A DNA stretch of 33,802 nucleotides. Source: Ichthyophthirius multifiliis. Its lineage: Eukaryota > Ciliophora > Oligohymenophorea > Hymenostomatida. The notes under the pieces are model-generated. The model was not told where the DNA came from. It ran no database searches and was given only the letters and a program-made list of their open reading frames with translations. The first letter of the stretch is position 1; each line of letters opens with the position of its first letter. Location: positions 1-33,802 of the forward strand of contig NW_004086634.1 in assembly GCF_000220395.1 (NCBI RefSeq), given 5' to 3'. Shown one piece after another: positions 1 through 11,840 of the stretch. A program made the translations under genes and the position numbers.

Positions 1-429
1 TTAATATTTTAATAACTTATTAAAAATAAAAATTGAAAATGTCGTTAAATAAAAATACTTTATTTATTTGTTTTTATTATGTTATCATTTTTTAAATAAA
101 TGGATACAATTTTTTTTAAAAGTTAAATTTTTTTGTTTTTGTTTTTGAAAAAAAAATATATATTTTAATTTTAATTTGTTAAATATGAAAATATAAAATT
201 TAATTTAGAAAAAAAAAAGTTGAAATTAATTTAAAAAAATTTCGTTGTGTTTTTATTTATAAATTTTAATCATAAAATTTAATTTAAAAAAAATTCAAAA
301 AAATAAATTTTTAACAATAAAATAAAAATTAATATTAAAAATACATTCAGATTTAAAAATAAAAACACATCATAAATAATAAAATTTCATAAAAAAAAAA
401 TTAAGAAAAAAAAAAAAAAAAACAATAAA
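1..429. other. AT-rich spacer
   Basis: Almost only A and T with homopolymer runs. I see no gene, telomeric repeat or RNA. It probably holds the promoter of the gene that starts at 430. Confidence 0.6.
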
Positions 430-1212
430 ATGAGCTCCCAAGATATATCAATTGAACATTAAACTTTACAAAAATACACCAAAACAATTCCTTTCTATTC
501 CTAAACTATGATTCCTTTATTAAAAAAGTAAAATTCGTAAAACCAACCTGAAAAAGCATACATAAACACCAAATAAATGATAGATTAAATAATTAGCAAA
601 ATTCCATTTCCTTAAACCTAACCTGAAAGCCAATAGCACACCTTACACATGAAAAAGCTAGCCGAAGAGCAAGAGAAGATTATCTAATTAGCTATGATAG
701 AAGGCTAAAAAAGCTCGAAAATAAAAAAAATGCCTTGTGACTATAACATAAATAGATCTGAACCCTTAATTTACTAAAATAAAAATTATTTTAACATAAA
801 AACCTAATCAAACCAAAAATAAATTTTGCGCTAAAATACTAGTGTATATGAAAATAAGGAAAATAATTAATCTAATGATTTAAAAAGAAGAGGAATAAAC
901 AAAACAATTCAGAAAAATAAAAGTATAACTTCTCAAATAAATTAATTTTAAATAAATAATACTACAGATAAAGAACCACTTAGTTGTATTTAAAATAATG
1001 CTAATAATATTCCTTTTTTTAGGACTATAAATTCTTATAAAAACGATAATATGTAAAATGAACAAAACTTTACGTTAAATTGTTTTAATTAAGAATAAAA
1101 TAATGATTTTGATGTTTTTTCTAAATGTATTTTTGAGAATGAAGATGAATAAAATAAACAGTTTTTTACTCCTTTTTTAGATAATTAATATTTAAACAAT
1201 TATATGTCATGA
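430..1212 (+). CDS. Unknown protein, 260 aa, single exon
   Basis: Read with TAA/TAG as Gln, this frame is open from ATG at 430 to TGA at 1210-1212 without an intron, giving 260 residues rich in Gln, Asn, Lys and Ser. It starts MSSQDISIEH. A short charged helix lies near residues 75-90 (MKKLAEEQEKII), and the C-terminus is acidic and aromatic (FENEDEQNKQFFTPF). The local rise in C and G over the spacer, the steady codon use and the many in-frame TAA/TAG codons support real coding. No signal peptide, membrane segment or family was recognised. It is tail-to-tail with the minus-strand gene ending at 1291, only 78 bp away. Function unknown. Confidence 0.7.
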
Positions 1213-1290
1213 AAAAAATATATTAATTTTTTTTTTCAAAAATAAATAAAACAATTAATAAATTATAAAAAATATGATTTTATTTAAATT

Positions 1291-3600
1291 TCACCATTTT
1301 TCCATATATAAAGTAGGTATTCCTATTATAAAATATAATAATATAATATAACTTAAAAAATTTTAAGGTTCTTTAGGAGCTGAATCGTGCATTTAATCAA
1401 CTATTATTTAAAATAATAAATAATGTAATTTTTATTATAAAATACCTAATTCCATCAATTATTAATGAGCATTTTATTAATTAAATTTTATAACTTAGAA
1501 ACCAGATCTAAATAAATATTCTATTTCTTTATATAAAAAATTATTAATAAATTAGATATTTAAATTTAGTTTATTTTAATTAATTTCTAAAAAGTTTTAT
1601 TTAAAAACTTAAAAAAAGTAATAATTAAATATATTTATTATCGTATTTTATTATTCAATACATTTAAAAAAAATAATTAAAAAAATAAATATTAATACTA
1701 TTATATATAAATATAATTATATACCTTTTTTATCTTATTCATTCAAATCGTTTATATTTTAATATTTATTTTTAATAATTTTTAAATAAGCTATATTTAC
1801 TTATTCAATTTTAGATTCATACTTTAACAATTAGTTTATTTTATTATTTATTTATATATAAATACAAATATTTTTTTACATCTTATCCTCTATATACTTT
1901 TGGATGATAAACTGATACTTTATATGTATTTTTTTATAATTTATATATTTTTTTTAATATATATACGATTTTTAAGGTATTAATTATAAAGGTTTTTTAT
2001 TGAATCTTCTTTTTATATTCTCAATAATTTATATTCATTTTCTAAATTTTCTAATTAATATTAATTATCATTATTATTATTATCATTTTTTTATTTTTCT
2101 GTTATATTTTACTAATGTTCATTATTATTTTATTATTTTATTTAATTTTAATCTTATTTTTAATTGTTTAAATTACTGAATAGCTAAATTCTGTGATTTT
2201 TTGTTAATTATTTATTTATTTTGCCTAATTATTTAATATATTTATTTATCATTTTTAATTATTTTTTTATAAAGATATTTTATATTAGTTTTTTTATATT
2301 AAAATAAAACTATATTATTTAAATTAATATTTAATATATAAAAATAAAAGATTATCAATTATTTATTTTATACATATCTTTTATATATTTCAATTTATAT
2401 TCTTTCTTATTCCATTTAAATATTAAATAAATTAACTTGTATCTTAATTAGATTTTTTAATTGCTTATTCTAATTTTTCTGCGTATTTATTATAATTTTA
2501 ATTTTTAAACCCATTATTATTTTCTTTACTTTATTATTATTTTTTTAAAATAGAGTCTTTTTAACTATATATAACTAAATTATTTTTTTATTCAAAATTT
2601 TTGATTTCTTTTTTTATTTAAACAAACTAATTTTTTTTTTAAAAAAAAAAGAATAATTTAAAAAATTACATCAAAGCAATCAATATTAATTTAAGCTTAA
2701 CAAAAAATAATTAATTTTTAAGTTAAAAGGATTAATTCTCCTTATATATTTTTCAAATAAATATTTTCTTTTTCTAAATTTTAAATCTATTTATAAATAA
2801 CATCATATTTATTATTTTTATTTTATTCCTTTTAAATTTCTTAAAATTTAAAATTGTGAATTTCAAGATCTTGATTAAATAAGAATTTATTTTTGCTTGA
2901 ATTTTAGCAAATATCATTAAATTTTTTTAATTTTTAAATATTTTTTTCATCTAATTATATAAAGTAATTTTATTAATCATTTTTTTCAGTATTTCTACAA
3001 CTTTCACATATACTTAAATTTTTTGATTTTTTTCTAATTTATATTTATGAATTATTTCTAGATTTACTTTTACATTATTATTAAAAACTTATATTTTAAT
3101 TTTCTTTTTCTCCTTCTCTTAATATATTTCTAACCTAAAAAGGCTTTTTTTTTATTTTAAATATTTTTTTTTTTTATATTTAAATAAAATACTATATCAA
3201 ATTTTGATAACTTAAGCAAATTTCCTTCAGGTGGTACTTTAGAAAAAGGCTCATAAATTTAATTATTATTTAACATATTTAAAAGTAGATTAGAATACAT
3301 ATTCCTATTTTATTTCCATACTATATTATAAACAGCTTAAGAAAGTTATTTAATCCACAAATTAATTCTTATTTGTTCATGTTTAGTAAAATTTTTTAAC
3401 AATGATTAAATTTATTATAAGTTTTATGAAAATTCTTAGTCTAAATTATTTTCTGTATGCTTTTCTGATATATTCGAACAATTATTACTACCAAAGCTTT
3501 ATTAATCTAAACCTTTAGAATATGTATTTTTTTTTTACCGAGAAAGATTTCCTGGTAGAGTTTGATATTATTATAATTATATTTATAATGTGTTTTGCAT
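1291..3600 (-). CDS. DUF4485 (CEP112-like) coiled-coil protein
   Basis: Runs from ATG at 3600-3598 to TGA at 1293-1291. Exon 1 (3600-3193, 136 aa) carries a DUF4485 domain at about residues 75-135: IRINLWIKQL, then WKQNRNMYSNLLLNML, then YEPFSKVPPEGNLLKL. This matches the N-terminal domain of the human centrosomal protein CEP112 (pattern R..LWI.KL ... KNRN.Y..LLL.ML ... PF...P..G.L). Well-supported introns are 3192-3135 (58 nt) and 2669-2627 (43 nt). The rest is a K/E/Q/N-rich coiled coil; between about 2570 and 1500 the frame changes several times, consistent with further short introns whose ends I could not all fix. The tail reads VDQMHDSAPKEPQ ... YMEKW. By family, a centriole or basal-body role is likely (inference). 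DUF4485 occurs in several coiled-coil proteins, so orthology to CEP112 is not proven. Confidence 0.75.
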
Positions 3601-3823
3601 TTTTTTAAATAAAATAATAATTTTTTTTTATAAAAAGTAAAATTTTAATAAATATATAAATATTAATATTATAAAAATACTATTAATTATAATATTAAAA
3701 AATACATTCATTTAATTATAAATTTAAAAAATTATTTTTTTTTGTCTTTTTTTGGCTTCTAAAAAAAAGTTAATAATAATTAAAAATAACTTTTTATATA
3801 AATGACATTTTTATCATGTTTAA

Positions 3824-4350
3824 TCAGAAAATTTAAAAAAAATTACGTTTAAGTAAGAAATTTTACCGTATTTTTATCTAATTTACTTTATTTTAAAATC
3901 CAGTTGAATTATTTTTCTGCCTTATAATTTTTTTTACTATTTATTTTAGTATATTATGTTTCGATTCTAATTATTTAATTTTTATCTCAAACTATTGAAT
4001 CCTCATAAATTATATTTTAATTTTATTATTAAAGTTTTAAGTTATTTCTTTTTTTCTTTCTAAATTTTCAATTTTTCTTCTTAAATCTTCCTTTTTTTAA
4101 TGGACCTAATTTATTTTCTTTCTAGCTTTACTAATATTTTTCCTATTTTAGATTATTCTGTTAAATATCGAAATTTAGAGAACTTTTATTATTACATGAC
4201 TATAAAAAAAATGTTAAATTTAATTACACATTTGAAATGAAATTTATCGACACGAAAAATATGTTAATTATTTTTTGGCTATTTTTATAATAACTTAAAA
4301 CCATAATATTTAAACTTTTGAGTAGTATATAAAAAATTATTTTATTGCAT
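3824..4350 (-). CDS. Small basic coiled-coil protein, unknown
   Basis: The first ATG is at 4350 (MQQNNFLYTTQKFKYYGFKL); a later possible start lies at 4197. The stronger coding signal is 4150-3830, which reads as a Lys/Glu-rich helix: KNISKARKKINQVHQKKEDL, then KIENLERKKEIT, then QLESKHNILKQIVKKI. Joining the first frame to this one needs a short intron; a 41-nt GT-AG candidate at about 4182-4142 fits the phase. TGA at 3826-3824 is the first stop, but a further intron with acceptor near 3768 could extend the gene to about 3708. No family was recognised. It lies head to head with the MORN gene, about 420 bp away. Confidence 0.45.
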
Positions 4351-4769
4351 TTTACTTATTTTAATATTTTAAAGGAGAATATTAGACTAAAATTAATTGA
4401 AAAAATATATAAACTTATTTAAAAAAACTTTGGGAAATATCTAATATTAATTTTATTACTATATTAAATTTTGAATGAAATATATATAATTAAATAAAAT
4501 AAAATTTTAAATACTAAATTCATTAAAATTTAAAACTTAATAATTAAATTATTTAGTAGTATATTTATAAAAAAAAATAATATAAATAGAAAGAATTAGG
4601 AATTATTTATTTTAATCATAATAAAATAAATATTATATTTATATAAATATTTTAATTAAAATTATTATTTTTCTTGATTTAATTCTTAAATATATTCAAT
4701 ATATATAAATAATGTAATATTAACATAATTTTTAATTATTTAAAATAAAATTTAATTATAATAAAAAAA
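4351..4769. promoter_or_regulatory. AT-rich spacer between divergent starts
   Basis: Separates the minus-strand gene starting at 4350 from the MORN gene starting at 4770, so it should contain both promoters. No specific motif could be picked out of the A/T background. Confidence 0.35.
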
Positions 4770-7151
4770 ATGGGAACTTGCTGTTCAGCTTAAGAATATT
4801 AAAATTTTATAGACAAATAGAATTTACCATAATATTTAACATAAGAAACATTATAAAAAGATTACATATAGCAAGAATTAACTTAGTAATCCCAATCTTT
4901 ACAAGAAGATACGTTAGAGATAAAATTCAAAAATACTCCATGTAAAAAGCTTTTATATATAATATTATTACTTATTTTATTAAAAAATTTAGTAAAAATG
5001 ATAGAAACAAAAGCTGAAGAAATAATAAAATCGGAAAAAAAAGAAGAAGAAGAAGAAGAAAAAAAAACTGAACTTGAAGGTAAAACCATAAAAAAATAAA
5101 ATAATAAATAAATAAATATAGATTACTAATTTAAAAAACATGTAAAAACCCTTGAAGAAGCTTATTATAAATCCCAATGCCTAAAAGACATAATAACTAA
5201 AAATGGTTAAAAATTAACCCTAGCAATACAATAACTAGAATATATTTTAAATACATTATATCAAATATGTGTTTTTCCTGAATAAATAAAAATAATCGAA
5301 AGCGATTTAATAGGGTTATATGGCAATATGTAAATTTTTCGTTCTTTTCATTTAAGATTTACATTAGAGAATATTTATTATGAAAATTTAAATGATATAT
5401 AGAACCTATACACATTTTTCAAATAAGTTAATGAAAAAGAGTTTAAAAATAATGAATTTGATATCACATAGTTCTTACTTAGTAATAAAACTTTCGAAGA
5501 TTTATATTTTTAAACATAAACTGTTCGAAAAGTTTTCAGTAATATAACTGAAACTAATTTTTGTACTTTTCCGAATTATTTATTTTGTACATTAAATGAA
5601 AAAAGAGGTTTTTAAACATGGAATAAACTTTTCCCGAATGAATTCGAAAGCACAAACATTCATTTTGCAGAAATTTACTCTTCCTATTGTCAAATACAGG
5701 TAGACAAAATACTCGAAGTAATTTAAATTTTAGATTGGTAAAACGATAAAAGGATTGACATATATTAATTCATTTAATTTATAAAAGACTTTGAGTATTA
5801 TTTCGATGAAAGCGATAAAATAATCGAAAATAAACTGGAAAATTTCCAACGAGAAATAATCCTAAAAGCCCGTATATAAAAAAAAGCACCTGTACTAAAC
5901 CCTGACGGTTCCTACACATTATACTCAGGAATGCTCTATTTTGGTGAATTTGATCCATTTTATTAACGCACAGGTCCAGCAATTTTAAAAGACAAAGACT
6001 ATTTTTTCGAAGGAATTTTTCAAAACGACTTCCCAACAGGAAAGGGCAAAGAAATTAGAAATAATATTATATATGAGGGTTATTTTTTGGATGGATTTTA
6101 CGATGGGGAAGGTGTCTTACTTTTCCCAAATGGCCGAAAATATAGTGGGAGTTTCAAAAAGCATTAATTTCATGGAAAAGGTGAATTATTAAATGATGAC
6201 GGTGTAATTTTTGCCGGAAACTGGGTTAATGGTAGTTTATAGATTGGAATTATTAAATATCATGACGGTTCTTATTATACAGGAGGTTTGAAGTATAGTT
6301 TTTTAAAACATGGTAAGGGTTAATTTTTTAATTACGATGCTTTTCCGCTTTATGATGGAAAATGGGTCGATGATAGACCCAAAACAGGTAAAATTTATAA
6401 TTTTTGGGACTATGGTGTTGTTTTATATGAAGGAGAATTCGAAAATTATGCCATTTAGGGCCAAGGAGATAGGGTATATAAGGAAGGTACTTATAAAGGG
6501 CATCTTTTCAGGGATAATAAGTAAGGAAAAGGTGAGTTTTTTTACAAAGATGGGTCAAAATATGAAGGTGAATGGGTTAATGATATGTAGTTTAAAGGTA
6601 CTTTTTACTATAATATAAATGATTAGGAGTTTAATTATAAGGGGGAATGGAAAAACGGATAATAAGAAGGGTATGGGAAACATTAGTATCCGTCCGGAGG
6701 TATATATGAGGGGTATTTTAAAGCTGGGAAAAGACATGGTTTTGGAATATATAATTATTCAAATGGGAATAAATATTAAGGAAATTGGTAAAATAATTAA
6801 TAAGAAGGAGACGGGAAATTCATTTTTATAGGTGAAACTTAAGGTAGTTAAGGTGATGTTTATAAAGGATAATTTAAATAAGGAAAATTTTAGGGATTCG
6901 GACATTATTTATATAGAAAATAAATGAAAACTTTTACTGGTATTTTTTTATTTAAATATTTTTTTTTAAAAAATAGAATAGGTTTTTGGGAAAATGATAC
7001 ATGGAAAGGTAAAGGTATAATTAAAAGTATTAATAATAATACAATTTTAAAATGCGGAGTTTGGGAAAATGAAAAGTTTATTAATGAAGTTGATGAAAAA
7101 GAACTTGATTTTCCTGAAAATTGGTAGAAATATACTAATTTAAATGAATGA
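4770..7151 (+). CDS. MORN-repeat protein with lipidation-type N-terminus
   Basis: Open from ATG at 4770 to TGA at 7149-7151. Three probable introns (4942-4992, 51 nt; 5080-5121, 42 nt; 6940-6981, 42 nt) leave about 748 aa. The N-terminus MGTCCS fits N-myristoylation (Gly2, Ser6) followed by palmitoylation of Cys4/Cys5, so membrane attachment is expected. A Lys/Glu-rich stretch follows (about residues 65-90), then a helical region. Near residue 289 DWQNDKRIDIYQF resembles an EF-hand loop with its last acidic residue replaced. From about residue 345 to the end there are some 14-15 MORN repeats, for example YEGYFLDGFYDGEGVLLF, KYEGEWVND, YKGEWKNGQQEGYG and YEGYFKAGKRHGFG. MORN arrays bind membranes or serve as scaffolds in cilia, basal bodies and cortex; the exact role here is unknown. 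The last intron joins FTG to GFWEND and restores a repeat, which supports it. Confidence 0.92.
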
Positions 7152-7391
7152 TTGATTTTATTATAAATATTTTGTATATTTTTGATTAAAAAATTATTAT
7201 ATATTTGTAAAATTTATAATATAGAAAAAAAATTATGTAAAAACATTTTTAAGATAAATTGTATATAAAAAAAAAAAAAACAAAATTAATAACTATTAAA
7301 AATATTTAATATTTATTATATAAAATTATTAAAAATAATGAAAACTTTATAAATGAAAAAATGAATAAATTATAATTAAATCATAATTAGA

Positions 7392-7400
<9 letters not shown>

Positions 7401-7453
<53 letters not shown>
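7401..7453. repeat. (TA)n microsatellite
   Basis: An uninterrupted TA dinucleotide run in the spacer between the MORN and GrpE genes. Confidence 0.95.
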
Positions 7454-7461
<8 letters not shown>

Positions 7462-7583
7462 TTTATTATTAAAACTTATACTTATTTGACTTTTTTTATT
7501 TTTTAAAAAACAAAAATTTAATGTTTTTTTTTTTTTTTTTATCTTTAAAATTAAATAACTAGAATTAAGTAATAATTATACAG

Positions 7584-7613
<30 letters not shown>
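7584..7613. repeat. (TA)n microsatellite
   Basis: A second TA run in the same spacer. Confidence 0.9.
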
Positions 7614-7614
<1 letters not shown>

Positions 7615-8035
7615 CAATTTTTTATTTTATTATATTTTTTACATTTATTTTTTTATTTTACTTATCATCTAGAAAGTTATCTTAAAAAAACAATAATTAT
7701 ATTAAAAAAATAAATTTTTTTTTTATATAATAATAAATTAAAATTATTAACAATGGAAAATATTTAATAATTATTTATAAAATTATATATATTTTATTTT
7801 TATTATGTAAGAAATTAATAATATTTATATACAATAAAATATTTTTTTGTACTAAAAATATAAAATCTAAAACTACTATAAAAAAATAAAACAAAAATGT
7901 TTTTATGTAAAAATATAGTTTAAGTATTTATTACAAACAAACAATAATTAAAAATTTCTAATAAATAATTTGCTTAGTAATAAATAAAAAAACGCAATAT
8001 ATAAATTTTTTAATGAAAAATAATATAAAAGATAT

Positions 8036-8589
8036 ATGGAAGATTTATATAAAGAGTTTGATGATAGACGAAAATAAGCAGAAAATATTTTTAAAGGAGA
8101 ATATGAAACGGCAAATATGAAACCTGAATAATTAAATCAATATTTATGGAAAGAAGCGGAAAAAGAATTTGAAGAAGCTCAAACTCTAGCTGATAATTAT
8201 GATGCAATAATAGAAGGCAAATAATAATATGAAGTAAAACCATTCAGACTCTAATTAATATTTCGAAGAGTACTAAATAAATTTAAGCTAAATTTAAAAA
8301 ACTAAAGTAAAAGTATATAATAATCTGATCAGTAATGGTTATAAATGTACGAATCAATGAATTTAAAAAGAAAAGAAAAGATGAATATCTCTAAATTATA
8401 TTTAGATGAGAATTTCTAGAATTTACCTGATAATATTCACGAACTTTTAAAAATGAATAATTTATAATCATTTTAAAAAGCTATATTAGTTTATTAAGAT
8501 ATTTAATATAAAAAATAAAGACATGAAGAAATTTTAAACATTAAATAAGAAGAAGTATAATATTAATAAATATATATTATTTGTATTAA

Positions 8590-8641
<52 letters not shown>

Positions 8642-9163
8642 AACTAAATTAGATGAATAATTAGCAGAATTATAAGAAAAAGTAATGGACTTAGATGGAG
8701 AATTGTATATGATAAATGATTCTTATTCTAATTTCAAAAATAAAATTGATAAAGAAAACTAAAAAAATAAAAATTTTGTTCTTTCAAAATTCACTAAGGA
8801 TGTTTTAGAAGTATAGGATAATTTATTAAGGTCTTTAGAAGCTTTTTAAAAACACGAAGATATAAATAATGAAGTATATTAAGGTATTTTTTTAAAAAAA
8901 AACCTAAAATAAAAGTATACATTATTTTTTTAGATGTAAAAGATACTGCGCAATAATTAGTATAAAATCTTGCCTTTTTTGGAATACTCTAAATAAATCC
9001 TGCTTAAGGAGAAAAATTCGACCCTAATTTACATGATGCACTTTGTAATGTCCCTGATAACACTCAAGAAAGTGGAACTGTTGCTTTTGTTGGATAAATA
9101 GGATATAAAATTAATGAAAGAATAATAAGACCTGCTAAAGTTGGTGTTTATTCTAAATAATGA
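8036..9163 (+). CDS. MGE1: GrpE-type nucleotide exchange factor (mitochondrial), long N-terminal extension
   Basis: Three exons, 8036-8554, 8640-8883 and 8934-9163, separated by 85-nt and 50-nt GT-AG introns, encode 330 aa ending at TGA 9161-9163. The C-terminal half is GrpE: a long helix (DEQLAELQEKVMDLDGEL), VLEVQDNLLRSLEAFQKH, then the beta-wing with INPAQGEKFDPNLHDALCNV and IGYKINERIIRPAKVGV. GrpE releases ADP from Hsp70; eukaryotic copies (Mge1/GRPEL) act in the mitochondrial matrix with the import motor. The first ~170 residues (MEDLYKEFDDRRKQAEN...) are acidic and helical, do not look like a usual presequence, and I recognise no domain in them. The first intron contains a (TA)n run. 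Either the extension is real and lineage-specific, or the start is mis-set and an internal Met is used. Confidence 0.92.
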
Positions 9164-9731
9164 AAAATATATAATATTTATAAATAATATTTTTTTTAAT
9201 ACATTTTTTTTTTTTTTTTTCTATATATAATTTTTTCAAAAAAAAAATGTTTAATTATTTTTTATAAATAAAAAAAATAAAGTCACACACAGAATAAAAA
9301 AGTCTATATTAGTTTTATAAAATTTTTATATATAATTAATTATTTTTTTAAGTTCAACATTTTATTTTATTTACTTTAAAGAAAATACATTATTATTTAT
9401 GTAAATAATATACTGTATAATTTACTACATTATTTACTAAATGTTAAAATTTGAAGTGGCCTTAATTATAATTTATAATATATTTAAGGTGTATTGCAAA
9501 TTATTTTTAATATTTGAAACTTGTATCAAGAAATATTAAAACCTTATTATGTAAAATATTTCTTTTCTTTTAGCTTCATTTATATTTTTTTTATTTTAAA
9601 TATTTTTTAATATTATTATTATTAAAAATAAAACAAATATCTTTTAAATATATAAAAAATAAGATTTTAGAAATAAAATATTTTTATTTAGTCTATTAAA
9701 AATATTTATTTATTAAAATAAATAAAAAAAC
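9164..9731. other. AT-rich spacer
   Basis: Poly-T and poly-A runs only. Nothing coding or RNA-like was seen. It probably carries the 3' region of the GrpE gene and the promoter of the carrier gene. Confidence 0.55.
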
Positions 9732-11086
9732 ATGAGTAATTACATATTTGAGCTCTTCAGTGAAATAGACTATGATTAAAAAGGCTTTATAATTAAAAAG
9801 GATATCAAGAAATTCCTTACAACCTTAAATTATCCAATTATACCAAATTAAATACGCCAAATATTCTAAGAAGGTGATTTAAATAACGACAATAAAATAT
9901 AAATAGATGAATTTGAGCAATTATTTACAAACTAGAAGTCCAAAATTTAATAAATCTTTGAATAAATCGATTTAAATAATGATGGTTATTTAAACCGCGA
10001 AGAAATTATGAAAACTTTCCAAAAATAAAACTTTTCAGATTAATAAATCGAGAAATTAGTCTCAGTCCTAGATTTTGATAAAGACAATCATATTTCATTA
10101 AAAGAATTCGTTAAATTCTATTTCCTACTTCCTTCTGAAAATATTAAAGCTCTTTTTGACATTTGGGAGCGTGCTTCGGAAATTAATAACCAAGAATTCG
10201 TCTCTATTCCTATAGAAAAAGATAATAAAGTACCCACTTAAGACATTCTTATTGCAGGAGCAGTCGCAGGAGCATTTTCAAGAACTGTCACAGCCCCTTT
10301 AGACCGATTAAAAACACTTATGTAATCTTAAACTAAGGAAAATAGTATTGGAATAGTGAAAGGGTTTGTAAATATATATTAAAAATAAGGCATTAAAGGC
10401 TTCTTTAGGGGTAATGGCACTAATGTGATTAAAATAGCTCCCGAAACTGCATTTTAAATGCTTTTATATGATAAAATAAAAGCCATAGTTTCATCTGGTA
10501 GATCAAAACAAAGTCCTTTTGAAATGTTTTTATCCGGTAGTCTAGCAGGTATTTCCTCTACTGTTTTATTTTTTCCTATAGACATTGCAAAAACTAAGTT
10601 AGCATTAACAGATTCTTCGGTTTATAAAGGACTTTTTGATTGTGTATAAAAAATAAATAAATAAGAAGGTCTTAAAGGGTTATATAAAGGAATTTTACCA
10701 ACATTATATGGAGTTATTCCTTATGCGGGAATAAATCTAACTACTTATTAACTTTTAAGAGACTATTATATATAAAATTGTACTGAAAGCCCTTCACCGA
10801 TAGTACTTATGGGATGTGGGGGTATTTCTAGTTTATGTGGTTAAGTTTTTGCTTATCCATTTTCTTTAGTTAGGACTAAGTTGTAAATGTAAGGTATTCC
10901 AGGATTTAAGTAATAATATGAAGGGATGGGAGATTGCTTTATAAAAGTGTTTAAATAAGATGGATTTTGCGGATATTTTAGAGGAATTTTACCATGTATC
11001 ATGAAAGCTATGCCTGCTGTATCATTAAGTTTTGGAGTTTTTGAGTATATAAAAAAAGAATTAAAATAATAAAGAGAAGAAAAATG

Positions 11087-11087
<1 letters not shown>
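9732..11087 (+). CDS. Ca2+-dependent mitochondrial ATP-Mg/Pi carrier (SCaMC/SLC25A24-like)
   Basis: A single exon of 451 aa, close to the 470-480 aa usual for SCaMC. The N-terminal half has four EF-hand-like units: DYDQKGFIIKKD, DLNNDNKIQIDE, DLNNDGYLNREE and DFDKDNHISLKE; the second to fourth have good Ca2+-binding loops. A linker leads to the mitochondrial carrier domain with three repeats and signature motifs PLDRLKT, PIDIAKT and PFSLVRT, each followed by a GF/GLKGF(Y)(R/K)G-type motif (GIKGFFRGNG, GLKGLYKGIL, GFCGYFRGIL). The third motif lacks the usual acidic residue, as is normal in SCaMC proteins. Family knowledge: these carriers exchange ATP-Mg for phosphate across the inner mitochondrial membrane when cytosolic Ca2+ rises. 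The absence of introns and the full motif set make the call firm. Confidence 0.95.
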
Positions 11088-11138
<51 letters not shown>

Positions 11139-11840
11139 ATATATATTATATATATTAATATATTTTTTTATTTTAAAATATATATTTATATTTAATTCAT
11201 TGTTTATTTTTTTTTCAATATAAATGTAAAAAAATTTATAAATTAATATTATATAAAAAAAAATTATAGATTTTATGTTTTTTTTTTTAAAAGAAGAATA
11301 ATATATATAATAAATAAAAATATAAATAAATTTAATTTTTATTATTTAAATATATAAAATAAATATTATAATATATTAAATTACTTACAATATTTTTATA
11401 AAAAAATAAATTAAAAATTATTATGTTTATATTTTATATACAAGAAAAAACTAAATTTAAAAAATTATAATAAATATAAAAAAAAAATAAAAATAAAATT
11501 AGAAATAAAATAAAAGAAAAAAAATAATAAAAATAATGTTAAAAAAGTATAGAGAATTATTTATTATAAAAAAATTTATTATAATATTAAAAACAAAAAT
11601 CAAATTTTATATATATATAATATATAAATTTTCTTATTAATATATATATATTTTTATATATATATATATTTTATATTTTTTTTAATTTATATATAAAGAT
11701 ATTCATTATTTTTTAATTAAAAAATATTAAATAAAAAATTAAATAATTAAAATAGAACAAATTCATAAAAAAAATTTTAATAATTAATAAAAGATTTATT
11801 TTTATTTTTTATTTATAAAATTAGCTAACTATTGATAACC
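11088..11840. other. AT-rich spacer between convergent genes
   Basis: Lies between the 3' ends of the carrier gene and of the minus-strand repeat protein. Contains a (TA)n run at 11090-11134 and A/T-rich low complexity; no gene was seen. Confidence 0.6.
11090..11134. repeat. (TA)n microsatellite
   Basis: A TA run directly after the stop codon of the carrier gene. Confidence 0.9.

Larger units (their letters stand above)
7152..8035. other. AT-rich spacer with microsatellites
   Basis: Contains (TA)n at about 7401-7453 and 7584-7613 plus poly-T runs. No coding frame or RNA was recognised. Its right end should hold the promoter of the GrpE gene. Confidence 0.55.

Noticed and set aside
880-1065. 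Minus-strand 61-residue frame
   Set aside because: Antisense of the 260-aa plus-strand gene.
4883-5177. Minus-strand Ser/Phe-rich frames
   Set aside because: Complement of the Lys/Glu-rich part of the MORN gene.
6310-6831. Short plus-strand frames in the MORN region
   Set aside because: They are out-of-frame readings that appear when TAA/TAG are taken as stops; the MORN frame runs through with ciliate code.
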